A DNA stretch of 64,000 nucleotides from the NCBI RefSeq assembly GCF_032118995.1, contig NC_092657.1, positions 5,286,391-5,350,390 of the forward strand, given 5' to 3'. Positions 33,060 to 44,300 of the stretch are shown piece after piece; position 1 is the first letter of the stretch, and each line of letters starts with the position of its first letter. The stretch is from Asterias amurensis (lineage: Eukaryota; Echinodermata; Asteroidea; Forcipulatida; Asteriidae). A program made the position numbers and the translations under genes. The notes beneath the pieces were generated by a model, which saw nothing but the letters and a program-made list of their open reading frames with translations, did not search any database and was not told where the DNA came from.

Positions 33060-34320
33060 TTGAAAACTCCTTTCTCAAAATATGTTTCACCAACTCTCTG
33101 AAGTATTTACAAATTTGACGCCTCCTGTAAAGTCATAATTACTCTCATTGGAGACAATACGGGACCAACTGGGTCATGAACTTTTAGCGTATTTATAAAT
33201 CTACGACGCCTCCTTTAAAGTAAATTTACTCTCAATCGATGACGTAATACGGATACCGAGTAGGCCTACGTGTTTATGGTAATTAACTTTTGGAGTATTT
33301 GCAAATAATTATATGACGCATCCTTTAAAATTAACTACTCTCATACGGAGACGTAAACGTTCACCAAGTTAGTTTGTATTGTCATTAAAGTTTGTTTGGA
33401 GTATTTACAAATAATGACGCCTCCGTTAAAGGCAACTTACTCTCAATCGGAGACATAATACGGTGACAACTAAGTTTTTATTGTCATTGAAGTTTGGAGT
33501 ATTTAAAGATGCTACGTCAGATTTTTGGCCCCAAACATTAAAAAAATAGATTTTTTGAGTGAATGGTATTTCAAAGAGTATCACCCGCTCTAACGAAAAT
33601 AAGTTTAACTTTTACTTTTATTGGACAGGAACCATGAAAAAAATGTAAAACGTTTCTTATATAGCACATACGAATTGGTCACGTGATATTTTGTCAGGAT
33701 CCCGACAAAAACTAATTTTGAGCACTTTATTTCACTGCTACTAATAATTGGCGGACTTTTTCGAGCAATGGCTCAAATGAAAGCTTGTAACTTTCTCGAC
33801 CCCAATCAAAATACCTGTTGAATTTTAAATCAAAATTTTTGGGTCAAATCGGCCAAAAATCTGACATAGCATTTAAACATAACGACGCCTCATTTAAAAG
33901 TAAATGTTAGTCTTATTCCGAGACGTAATATATGGTCACCAAGTAAAATTTTATTGTCATTAAAGTTTGGAGTATTTACAAACAATGACGCCTCCTCTAA
34001 ACTCAACTTACTCTCAATCGGAGAGGTAGTACGGTCACCAAGTTAGTTTTTACTGTCATTAAAGTTTTGAGTATTTACAAAATGGACGCCTCCTTTAAAG
34101 TCAACTTACTCTCACTCGAAGACGTAAGACGGTGACCAAGTAAGTTTTTATTGTTATTATTATTAAAGTTTGGAGTATTTTACACAAAATGACGCCTCTT
34201 TTCGATCGCAGACGTAACACGGTGACTAAATTAGTTTTTATTGTCATTAAAGTTCGAAGTATTAATACACATAATGACGCCTCCTTTAAATGTTTGTCTT
34301 ATTCCGAGACGTAATACGTT
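33060..34320. repeat. Minisatellite of about nine 95-115-bp units
   Basis: Units contain TGACGCCTCCTTTAAAGTCA, ACTTACTCTCAATCGGAGAC, GTAATACGGTGACCAAGT and TGTCATTAAAGTTTGGAGTA. One unit is split by the MITE at 33506-33872. The last unit overlaps the 3' end of the P4 coding region. Confidence 0.9.
33506..33872 (-). mobile_element. MITE family D copy inside the minisatellite
   Basis: It begins AAGATGCTACGTCAGATTTT after TTA and ends AAAATCTGACATAGCAT before TTA. It is inverted relative to the copy at 24920. It interrupts a minisatellite unit between GAGTATTTA and ACGACGCCTC, so it is younger than the array. Confidence 0.75.
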
Positions 34321-34335
34321 TCACTGTAACTGCTG

Positions 34336-34389
<54 letters not shown>

Positions 34390-36230
34390 ATGCTACTAGA
34401 CACACTGTCACTCAAAGTAAAGTCTGAATCAGTGGAACCATATTCGCCGTCCTGATCATCTCCCGAAACCACCTCTGTTACGTCACCGAGGTCAGAGGTC
34501 GCAGGTTCCGCTGGCAGTAGTCCATTGTTGTCGATCTCAGCGGATCCGTAGTCGCCCTCTTGGTCATCTCCGGAAGTGACTTCCTCGACACCGTCGACAG
34601 CTTTGAGGTCAGGGGTCGCAGGTTCCATTGGCGGTATCAGTCCACCGTTGTCGATGATTCGGATTGTCGGATCGGGAAGCTTCGGCAAAAACGGCTCTTC
34701 GTTTCCGACCTGAGGCTTACCGTCTCGGTTTGGTAGCGGGTCCGTGGTTACCACTCTATTTGTGTGTGTCAGTACGATGACGATCCCGGTCAGAGCCCCA
34801 GCGACCAGGATGAGTGTCACCAGAACGACTGTGCATGCGCAAATCCTTGCTCGTTGGGTACGCCAATATGACTCGTTCACAGCATCAACCTAAAACGACA
34901 GAAACAAAACTTGAATTAAATCATCCATAACCAAATTCAGAGGGTGAGGAGTTCAGCGCAAGGTACAGTGTAAAAAAAAGAAACAAATTATAATTTGGGT
35001 TTGTAAATTATTTGTTGACATCAAGGGTTGCGTTTTCGCGGTAGTAACGAGTAACTGTTTCGGTTGAATTGCCCATTGGTTAATCACTGGCCAATAACAG
35101 CAATAAACGGTTAACGCACCAGACGAGTTGGCTGTGGTCGGTCTTCACGGATCGGCAATTATATATTTTTTTGATGTTCCAAAACTGGCTTTTGTGTCGA
35201 TGCTGGATGCTGGCTCTTGACAGTCAGAACCATGTTGCTTTATGTAACATTTAAGAACAAATAGTGTAAGCTAAAGCACAGAGCAAGAAAGAAAACCTTG
35301 CTCGCTTTTCCTGAAAGAGAATTTGAAACCGTTCTATTGGATATAACAATAACATCTAACCTGAGAAACACAATAGATCGGTGTTTTAACACAAACACAA
35401 AATATATCACCTTAGTTAAAAAATCCAACGGGTATGACACAAAAATACAGTTACACCATAAATAAATAAATACGATAGTTTGCCTATGGCAACGATGATG
35501 TAGTTTATTGAGAATAATGCCACATGGAGGTAACATCTATTTCTACCTGCTGGCAATCAACATTTACCCATAGTGTCCGTATCGTTTTCCGTACAGGCTT
35601 GGGCAATTAAAAAAAAAAAATAAGACGGCCCGATGTTGGGCCAACTTCAAAGGGTGTCGGTAACTTCGTAACTTTACCACTTTGTACACTGGACACTTCG
35701 AACCCAGACAGCAACATACTTCGTTGGGCAAATGTAGGACCAACAAAATTATATAGTTAAAGCATATACGTGACGTCAGACTTGATATACATGGATGTTG
35801 ATCAATCAAATAACTCGACAAAGGGATGTGTCGACATTTCGTTCTTGACCACTTACACCTCGTACCCTGGACACTTCGTACCTTCTGGTCACTCTGTATC
35901 TTGAAATTTGTTAATCACTTCGTATTATATGTAAGTGATTAAAAATTTCAAGATACAAAGTGACCCGAAGGTACGAAGTGTCCACGTACAATGTGAAGTG
36001 GTCAAAATACGAAGTGTCGATACATCCCTTTTGTCGACTAATTTGATTGATCAACATACAAGCCTAGCGTATAAATGATCTTTGACAATTTAACTTGTGA
36101 TGGAACTTCAGCCTACCTGTGCCTCTGCATTGTTATAGATGATATTGTCGACCATGTAGACTTCACTAGCGGTGACCGGTGGTTTCTCGGTCGGTGCACC
36201 CGCCGCTGACACGGTGCCTTTGGGAAACAT
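34299..36230 (-). CDS. P4: acidic type II membrane protein with poly-Ser (234 aa)
   Basis: Exon 1 is 36230-36117 (MFPKGTVSAAGAPTEKPPVT...NNAEAQ) and exon 2 is 34889-34299, phase 0, 705 nt. The layout matches P3: NESYWRTQRARICACTVV, a membrane span at about 54-79 (VLVTLILVAGALTGIVIVL), Pro-rich stem, then acidic segments. It carries two internal blocks, each with SGDDQ(E/D)G(D/E)YGS and preceded by a NNGL/NGGL..PATxDL motif, so the ectodomain grew by internal duplication. A run of about 20 Ser encoded by AGC repeats follows. The last codons (TYYVSE) and the stop fall in a unit of the neighbouring minisatellite. The intron holds a 260-bp hairpin. Function is unknown. Confidence 0.78.
34331..34390 (-). 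repeat. (AGC)n coding microsatellite in P4
   Basis: About 19 GCT/CTG triplets on the plus strand read as AGC Ser codons in P4. It is probably length-variable. Confidence 0.95.
35795..36056. repeat. Large hairpin (about 262 bp) in the P4 intron
   Basis: TGTTGATCAATCAAAT..CTCGACAAAGGGATGT is mirrored by ACATCCCTTTTGTCGA..ATTTGATTGATCAACA. Inside, TACGAAGTG and CACTTCGTA motifs recur several times on both arms. It is probably a MITE. Confidence 0.7.
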
Positions 36231-36346
36231 CTTTTCAGTTTAAGAAATCAGTGGACCACCAGAACAAACTTTAGACGTCCCTGCAGAGCTCCAAACAGTT
36301 AACACAAAACTCGACGAATGACTGTGGTTGTTATTTCCTTTTGGTG

Positions 36347-36352
36347 TTTATA
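36347..36352 (-). promoter_or_regulatory. TATA box of P4
   Basis: The minus strand reads GTTTATAAACACC about 117 bases upstream of the ATG, in the same relative place as in P2. The shared leader CTGATTTCTTAAACTGAA precedes the ATG. Confidence 0.5.
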
Positions 36353-39300
36353 AACGTGCGTTTACCCACGCATCAGTTTCCTGGTTGCAAATGCATTGTT
36401 GTGCGGCGCAACTGGTGTTGAATATAGATCAGTACCCGTAGCCTTCAAGTCAACTCGTTTTCAAACACTTGTAACCAGTGCGCACTCCATTACATAGTGC
36501 AGCGCAGCGTTATTCGTTGGCAGACTTGAATTCAAGACTAATGGTCATCGGGTGGAGGTTTTGTTTGGGCATGTCCCAATCATGGTTACTGGGTGGACGT
36601 AACCGTAGCCTTCATACAAATCGTTTTCAATTCGGTATAGCGCAAATTCATTACATAGTGCACCGCTTCCTTGTCAGGCTTGAATTCAAGACTAACGGTC
36701 ATCAGCTTGAAGGTTTCTAATAACAAAATTCACCAGTGAAGGTCGGTGGGTGGTGGTAACTACCAACCGGTTTCCTAATACGGGTCAAATACCTTCCTGT
36801 TGACGTTATTATAGAGCTCCTTGCTGGGGCGAACTTGCATAACGTTCGTGCCATGCAGTACCGGTACCATCAAGTAACCCCATTGGGTGCACCCCATGGA
36901 GAGAAGGCCATACGACAACTCAGGGGGAAAATATCGACCCCCAAAAAAAAATTCTTAGAAATTAAAGACATAAAGGCACTCCTGACTTGGTAATGTTTAG
37001 CATAAAAAAAAGAATATAATGAGCAATGGAGAGATATGTATTGTGAGAAACAATTCCCTCTGAAAGTAGTTTTTGAGAAGGAGGTTGAACTCACTCAAAC
37101 ATAAGACTTCAGGCCTGAAGCCTTTTACTTATAGGCATCTGAAAGCACACACATTTTGTGAAAAAGGGATGTTTTTCTTTTGCTATTATCTACCAACATG
37201 ACAACATCATTGTGGAGTCCAAATTTTCACAGATTTGTAATGTTATGCATATGATTTACTCAGTGTACGGTCTTTCATATTACCGAATAATAGTGCTTTA
37301 TTAAGTCGTGGCTTTCATGGCCAGGCTCCTTGGTGGATGAAACCACATGTCTACTTCTCGGACTGTGAGGCTAGGGGGTAACACTGTTTTAGCTTATTAT
37401 TATTAATTATTGTTATTAAGCCGTCTACGGTTCTATGAGCTAGGCCTACGTGTAGCCTGGACTATGACGTCACACTTCGAGGCTCGTGATTTAATACGCC
37501 TATAATCAACTTTGACCTCCCATTCATTTCATTATGGCAACAACGGTCCTGGAGATTCGTAGTTAAATCCGACGTACATGCGTATATAAAGCCAAAACCT
37601 GTCTTTATCTTTGCTGATAAATATAGGGGACAGTAGGCGTAGTTCGGATAACTTTTTGGAGAGAAAATTTTGCAAAGCAACCTTTCTCTGAAATCGTCTT
37701 TTCAAAACAGAGATAAGCCATGGTTTCCTCGTCGGTTTACGTGCACTTCCAACATTGTTATATATAATAGCGGCTACAGAACGGGAAATGTTTTTGTTTG
37801 TTGCCACACACAATCTTACGGATCCGGTTTGTGGGGATGGGCCGGGATCTAATTGCTGATGTTGAACTAACTCTTGCTGAAATAATTCCATTGAAGGGTC
37901 CGGGCTGAACAAAGAATTACTCCCTTGTGGGGTCCTTGTTGATAAATAATTCCCCTGTGGGTTACATTGTTCTACTGTGTACAATACCCCACAATGGCAC
38001 CCCCGTGAGCTCTACTGGGCGCTAGTAGGCTTGTGTGTATATTACTGTCAATAAGTTTGTCCGTAATGCATGCATGTGCGGAATGTACACAGTACACAGT
38101 CAACCCTCCTAATGTTAGTACAATATTTGTAAAGCGCATTGTACATCAAGATTAAAGCGCTGAAAATAGCAAAACCAATGGTCAGAACTATAACATACGA
38201 CAAATTAAATCTGGGGAAAAAAACAGAGTTTCGAGGCTAGTCGCGAGGACGGCGAGACTCGTCCTCGAGATAAGACATAATTTTTTATAGTCTTGTGAAA
38301 CCTATGCCCAAGCGCATAAGTCCGACACATATCGAAACTTGTTTATTTTATTACTTGTTTTTTTTAAAAGTACAAACAACTGTGACTGTTATGAATATGT
38401 GAGTGGTGGCATCCGTACACCGGATAAAGTTGCAAGACAAATATCCTCAATGTGGGTTATTTATCTGATGCATTTCCGTTAGCCCGATCAACAAGAATAA
38501 ATCCTGCCCACCATAAACGAGGAAACAATGGCAGGAAAGATAATATGGGGCCTTTTTTAAAGTCCCGTTACTACAGTGCAAAATGCTATATATAAAAAAA
38601 AAAACACAAATAAGGATAGACCTTTTCGCAAATACCCATTGCACACGCCACACCAATTTCACAAAGCAATAAAATTCATCGCAAGACAAATTTTCAGTAT
38701 CACCATGATCAATCTTAGATCTTTGTGACAGGTCGATTTTAGTTAGCGATCAAGCTTGATCGCTAGCTAGACCAGCATGTACCCTCATTCCACGCATATG
38801 CACCGAGTATTTTGAGATCAGGTAATTATTTGTCATGCTTATTAAAAAATATACGGAAAATATTAGTCTCTGAGCTTTTTACAGTAAATGGGAAATTATT
38901 CATTTGCTCTTGAACGGTAATCTTCTGCTCAATTTAGTATGTGGACTACTCCCTGGGCATCATGTCGATTTATTCCTCATCCTCCTCCACTACAAAACCA
39001 GTGTAATTTCCCATACAGCCGAGTTTACTATTGGACCATACACGACAGAAGGCCATCTTGTTTGTTTAATCGTCATGAGGCTACTTTTAGAAATAAAATA
39101 GTGACGCGAGCTCAAAGCCAAGTCTTAATTGCTGGTACACATTGCATTTTATCGAGAAACGGCCAGTATATTTGAGGCACCACAAGTTTGATCAAATATC
39201 TGGCAAGATTGGTCGGTGAACTTGGCTGCCAAGCACAATCCCAAGTTAAAGTTGCTCGTTCAAAAATATACACAGCTTATGCATACGATGTCACAAGCTC

Positions 39301-39999
39301 ATAACAGTCCCCTCACTGAGGTCAATAAAAAGCTTTCATTGGCCAAGAGACGTCAAAGCGCGTACACGTTTCTATTGTTTGACATCAAAGATGGCGGCCA
39401 TTGCATGGAGCCTTCGTTTAATAAAAGGGGAGTATAGTATAAACTATACCGCCCGTAATAGACCTATGTCATTTGATTGGATGATCGTAGTTCTCGTGAC
39501 ATTCAAATAATATAACTTATTCGTCCTGCTTGGCGACATCTTTATTTAAAAACAAAAACGCTACCACCATTTGAGATGAAGTTTTCACAGATTAGTTTTA
39601 TTATCTACATTGATAACGAATTAAAACACTCGAAAGGATCCGAAATCTAAAGGTATTCTTTGCCTTTTAATCCTCGTTAAAAAAAAAAATGGATTGAAAC
39701 TACTCTAATTTAAGTACAAAATTAAACTCAGAGTGGAATGTTGTCCTCGGGAGGACGTATCAAGATAATACACCCTTAACGTAATTACCAACTCACACCT
39801 GTTATCTCCATGTAATTCCTTTTCCAAACAGTGGACCATGGTGTTTTTAATTAGATCTTTAACAAGCCGTTAGTACTGCTGCCTGACCCAAGCAGACTGA
39901 TAGCTAAAGAATTTAGCTTAATGACCAAGTAGTGAAAATGTAAACACGTACAATGAAATGTACAATTACTCACTAAAACAATGTACATGTATAGGGGTT
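36353..39999. other. Gene-poor spacer between P4 and SF3A2
   Basis: There is no supported gene. A decayed family A MITE lies at about 36955-37300. GGTCATCGG/GGTCATCAG-type direct repeats with CTTGAATTCAAGACTAA occur at about 36525-36560 and 36678-36710. A perfect 22-bp palindrome is at 38744-38765. A minus frame at 37532-37984 is long but lacks an ATG and a family likeness. Confidence 0.5.
38744..38765. repeat. Perfect 22-bp palindrome
   Basis: TAGCGATCAAG followed by CTTGATCGCTA, with no loop. Its meaning is unknown. Confidence 0.9.
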
Positions 40000-40440
40000 A
40001 GCTTTTGAATGTTGTTTGCCAAACTGAAAAATCCTTCACTGGAGCTTTCCCGAAGGCCAAGATCAGGGACAACATAAGCCATTTCTCTAGTTTTTGAATG
40101 TTGGTTGCCAAACTCGAGAGACAACTGCAGCCAATTCTTTAGTTTTTGAATGTTGATTGCCAAACTCGAAAGGCCAAGATCAGGGACAACAGAAGCCAAT
40201 TCTCTAGTTTTTTAATGTTGGTTGCCAAACTCGAGAGACAACTGCAGCCAATTCTTTAGTTTTTGAATGTTGATTGCCAAACTCGAAAGGCCAAGATCAG
40301 GGACAACAGAAGCCAATTCTCTAGTTTTTGAATGTTGGTTGCCAAACTCGAGAGACAACTGCAGCCAATTCTTTAGTTTTTGAATGTTGGTTGCCAAACT
40401 CGAAAGGCCAAGATCAGGGACAACATAAGCCATTTATTTA
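40000..40440. repeat. Minisatellite, about 58-bp units in 116-bp pairs
   Basis: Units contain TAGTTTTTGAATGTTGGTTG, CCAAACTCGAGAGACAACTG and CAGCCAATTCT, alternating with CGAAAGGCCAAGATCAGGGA. On the minus strand they read as a leucine-rich repeat of about 38 residues, but this is not assigned as a gene. Confidence 0.9.
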
Positions 40441-40451
40441 GTTTCACTCCA

Positions 40452-40637
40452 TGGCCTGGTTTCATAGAGCTGCTTAAACACAAAAACTAGCTAAGCACAA
40501 CAAATACATGCGTACCATACGGTCATCAGCTAAAACACCATTTCACATGTACATATGTGACTGGTATCCTGCTTAATTTTGTTTAGCAGAAACTTGAGCG
40601 ATATTATCTGCTTAAAAAGCTCAATGAAATTGGATCC
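40452..40637. mobile_element. MITE, GGCC.GGTTTCATAGAGC family
   Basis: The left end GGCCTGGTTTCATAGAGCTG is mirrored by AGCTCAATGAAATTGGATCC. Internal TAAGCACAAC and GCTTAATT motifs match the other copies. Confidence 0.5.
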
Positions 40638-40946
40638 AGACCTGGAGACTTAATAATTGATTTAACCATGTTAACTGTACACATAATTCGCACGACCATG
40701 GTATTCAATTATATGGGTAGGTTATCAACTCAAAAAGGAAAATAATACAAAGTGAATTTAGTAACACAGATAAACAACTACAAAACAACAGACTCCGTTT
40801 CCTGTGGCTCTACATGTTTACAAAAGAGCCAGAGCCTGGACTTCCTGCAGGCACGATTTGTTCAATTGTGTCTATTTTACACTGACGATTTTATGGGTAA
40901 AAACCAAAATGAATATTCTTTATCCTCAAAACAAATTTAACATCTG

Positions 40947-41353
40947 TTAAAGGCACTGGACACTATTGGTAATTACTGAAAATAATTGTAAGCATAAAAA
41001 CTTACATGGTAACGAGCAATGAAGTACTTTTGACAGTATACAACATTGTAAAAAACAGCTCCCTCGGAAGTAACATAGTTTTTGAGAAAGAGTTCATTTC
41101 TCGCTCAAAAAAATGAAAGACTTCAGACATAAAGCCTTTTATTATGCATTTGGAATCAAACAAAGAAATGCAACAAGAGCGTTATTTTCTCTCTTAAGTC
41201 TCTTGCAAATTCGATAAGCAAATAGGCCAATTTTTCACAGAGAATTTTCAAATTTTTTTTAATAAATTTTATTCAAATGTTGGTATACTCCAAGTGAGAA
41301 TACATACATGTACTGGTCTTTGACTTGTTACCAAACGTGTCCAGTGCCTTTAA
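40947..41353 (-). mobile_element. MITE family A copy just past the SF3A2 stop
   Basis: The ends are TTAAAGGCACTGGACACTAT and ACGTGTCCAGTGCCTTTAA. It lies 34 bases beyond the SF3A2 stop and contains minus-strand AATAAA hexamers (near 41137 and 41266), so it may supply the 3' end of that transcript. Confidence 0.75.
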
Positions 41354-41386
41354 CGGGCAATTCAATTAACACAATTGTATTATCAT

Positions 41387-44300
41387 CTAATTCTCATCGT
41401 CATCATCTTGTTCCTGGAAGTTCTTCAGGAGTGCCATGGGTGTCGGGGGAGGAGGAGGTGGTACCGGTAAGGGTAGCCCACCCGACATCAAATTGGGTGG
41501 GGGAACTCCAGGAAACCCAGGGGGCATTGGAGGGGGCTTCATGCCAAACATGGGAGGCGGAGGCATATTGGGAGGAGGTACAGGAGGGGGTGGAAGAGAG
41601 GCGCCTCCCGAGGTTGAAAACACTGGAGGTGGCGGGGGAGGTATGGCCATCATTGGAGGTCGCTCCATACCCGGCGGGAGATCCTGACCGGGTGGTGGAG
41701 CCAACGATGGGGGGCCCATCGATGGAGGGCCCAATGCTGGGGGACCCATCGATGGAGGACCTATTGAAGGGGGGCCTATCGATGGGGGTGGTATTGGGGG
41801 TTTAGGAGGCGGTGCCATCAAGCTGGGTGGTCCTGAGGTTGGCACACCTGGAGGCTCAGGGGGACCCCTCATCTGAGGTGGCGGTCCACCCATGAGGTGG
41901 CGCGGAGGAGGACCACCTCTTGGACCCAGGAAACCATCGGGAGGTCCAGGGGGTCTGGGCGGTCCCCCGAATCTCGGCGGAGGGCCGCGGAAACCTTCTG
42001 GAGGTGGCGGGCCACCTTGTAGGGGTGGAGGAGGGCCACGCATGTCGGGACGCGGAGGTCCTTGTTGGCGATCGTCGGATGGTGGAGGGCCTCTCAAACG
42101 AGGTCCGGCTCCGGGGCCATCATTTGAATTTTGCATCGGCTTTGGTTCCATCTTGAAATGGAACTGTAAGAAAAACTAGACAGAAAAAACAAAGAAAAAA
42201 ACACATTAAAATTGCATTCATGTTTTCGAACACTTAAGGTTGAACCTTTTCTAAACTTCCAAAACGAAAAATTAAAAAAGGCCACAATTCTGTAAAACAC
42301 TTCATTTCCTCATGGTTGTACGTGTATATGATCAGTAAGGGAAAAAAAAAATGTTTAATTTTAGATTTTCCTATATTTCAGATTGTCCTACACAATAAAA
42401 CAATTTTTAACAAAATGGGCATTTTATGACTAGGGCTATACAAGCAGTGACTTGGTCTAATGGCCTGTTTAAAACCTTCACTGGGTCACAGCCAGCCAAT
42501 AAAGGACCTCACCTGCTTCGTTTCCTTGTTCCAGGAGGTCCAGAATTTACTGTCTGCTTTGTCCACTTCACGGCTGGGCACCTGTACAAAAACAAAATTG
42601 GGACATGATGTAACAAAAATTAGTGAGCAGTCCCATACAAGCCAACCATGCCTCCTGAGATGGCCAGACTTCGCTGTGGGAGAAGAGGTGCATCGACAAT
42701 AACTACATGGAAAATATCTTCTTCTTTTTTTCTTTTTTTTTGGGGGGGGTGGGGTTACCCATTCACCGATGTGTGTTAGCACTGTATTCTTAGTACTTTC
42801 CCCGGGTCCTGTGAAAAAATATTACAGGCATGTAACTCGGGTGGGACTCAAACCCACGACCCTTGCAATTCTAGAGCAGTGTCTTACCAACTAGACTGAC
42901 AAGATTGCCCGGTAGCTAGAGAATCTTTCAATTAGCTCTTGTCAGGGGCTCACCCACTGAGCACCACAGGGTTGACACGGGGAAGCTAATTGAACACACT
43001 CAATATAAAATATTGACTCACCTTGAAAGCAATGGTCTCATAAGGCTCTGCAGCAAACAGCAGGTACTGCCATTTCTTATCAGGGGGTTCCACTCTTTGT
43101 TCATACGCAGACATGAACCGATGACGGGGGTTCACACCCTCAGCAACTTCCGGGTAATCAATCTGGAAAATTTACAGCCAAAAATGTCAGAAAATTTTTC
43201 CTTTTTTTAGTAAGAACAAAATATAAGCCGAGTACGCATTTTTTAATTTGATTAGAAGGATTACATTATTTTTTTTTACATAAAGAGGACTGGAATTTCA
43301 TCTTTGAAAGGGTAAGGTCGTTTTTATTTTGCGAAGGGTACTTTTAATGGACACTCATAAAAAGTATGGGAGTATTTTTAAGGGGCACCAAGGCCCAGAC
43401 AAGGGCAACGGATGTCATGGCTATTGTGTAATTCTAGGCCTGAATACATGATTCCCTGCATTATACAAATTACGAATAATTGAATGTTTACGAGTGCATG
43501 GTGACAATATTTAAAAAAAAAAAATTGAATGTTCCACTAAAAGCCAAGGCTGAATGTATCCTCACCATACATGTACACTACCCAATGCAAAACCTTTATA
43601 GCTGTTTGTATATCATTAATAATCTAAAAAAGAAATCAACACTAGTTAGCATCTACCCCTGAATACAGAAATTGGTTAAAAGTTAAACGGACAACTGTAT
43701 GGAAATTTGTTAATCATTTAAGATAATAATAATAATAGCAACTTATTTTTGATAAAGCGTCTTACATAAAAACATCTCAAAACGCTGTACAGAATTTGTT
43801 TACATAATATAAACATTAAGCTAAAAAGAGATAAGCAAAATACAGCAAGATTACATGTACATTGAACAATAAGAACAACAATACAAAAAATGAGATAAAA
43901 CAGTAACACAACTTTGAGATACAGCAACATGGTGTAATAACTGAAATAAAACAGTAAGTATAAATTCACATTACACCTGTAGTAATAAGAAGATGAAATG
44001 AAATATAAAAGAGTGAAACACACAACTACATTGATCCAAGGATAAAATACAAACGCTAAAACATTATTACATTAACATAAAAACTGTAAAATAACTGTGT
44101 TACATGTATAATGTAGCAAGCTAAAAAGACACATTGCATTTAACTAAACATCTAAATAGCAATTAGCATAAAAGTAGAAATATTCGGTTTGCAATAGCAC
44201 TCAAATTTTAGTGCATTCCAAGATTTATAATTTATTTACCGTTTTGGTTATTGAATAAAACCTTCAGAGCAAACAAAATGTCCAATTAAATAGTCCATTG

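Noticed and set aside
37532-37984. Minus-strand frame of 150 codons
   Set aside because: It has no ATG, no family likeness and no matching splice partners; chance cannot be excluded.
41308-42179. Gly-rich plus-strand frames
   Set aside because: They are the antisense of the Pro-rich SF3A2 tail.
42840-42910. Possible tRNA gene
   Set aside because: Same SINE family as at 13490; no cloverleaf.
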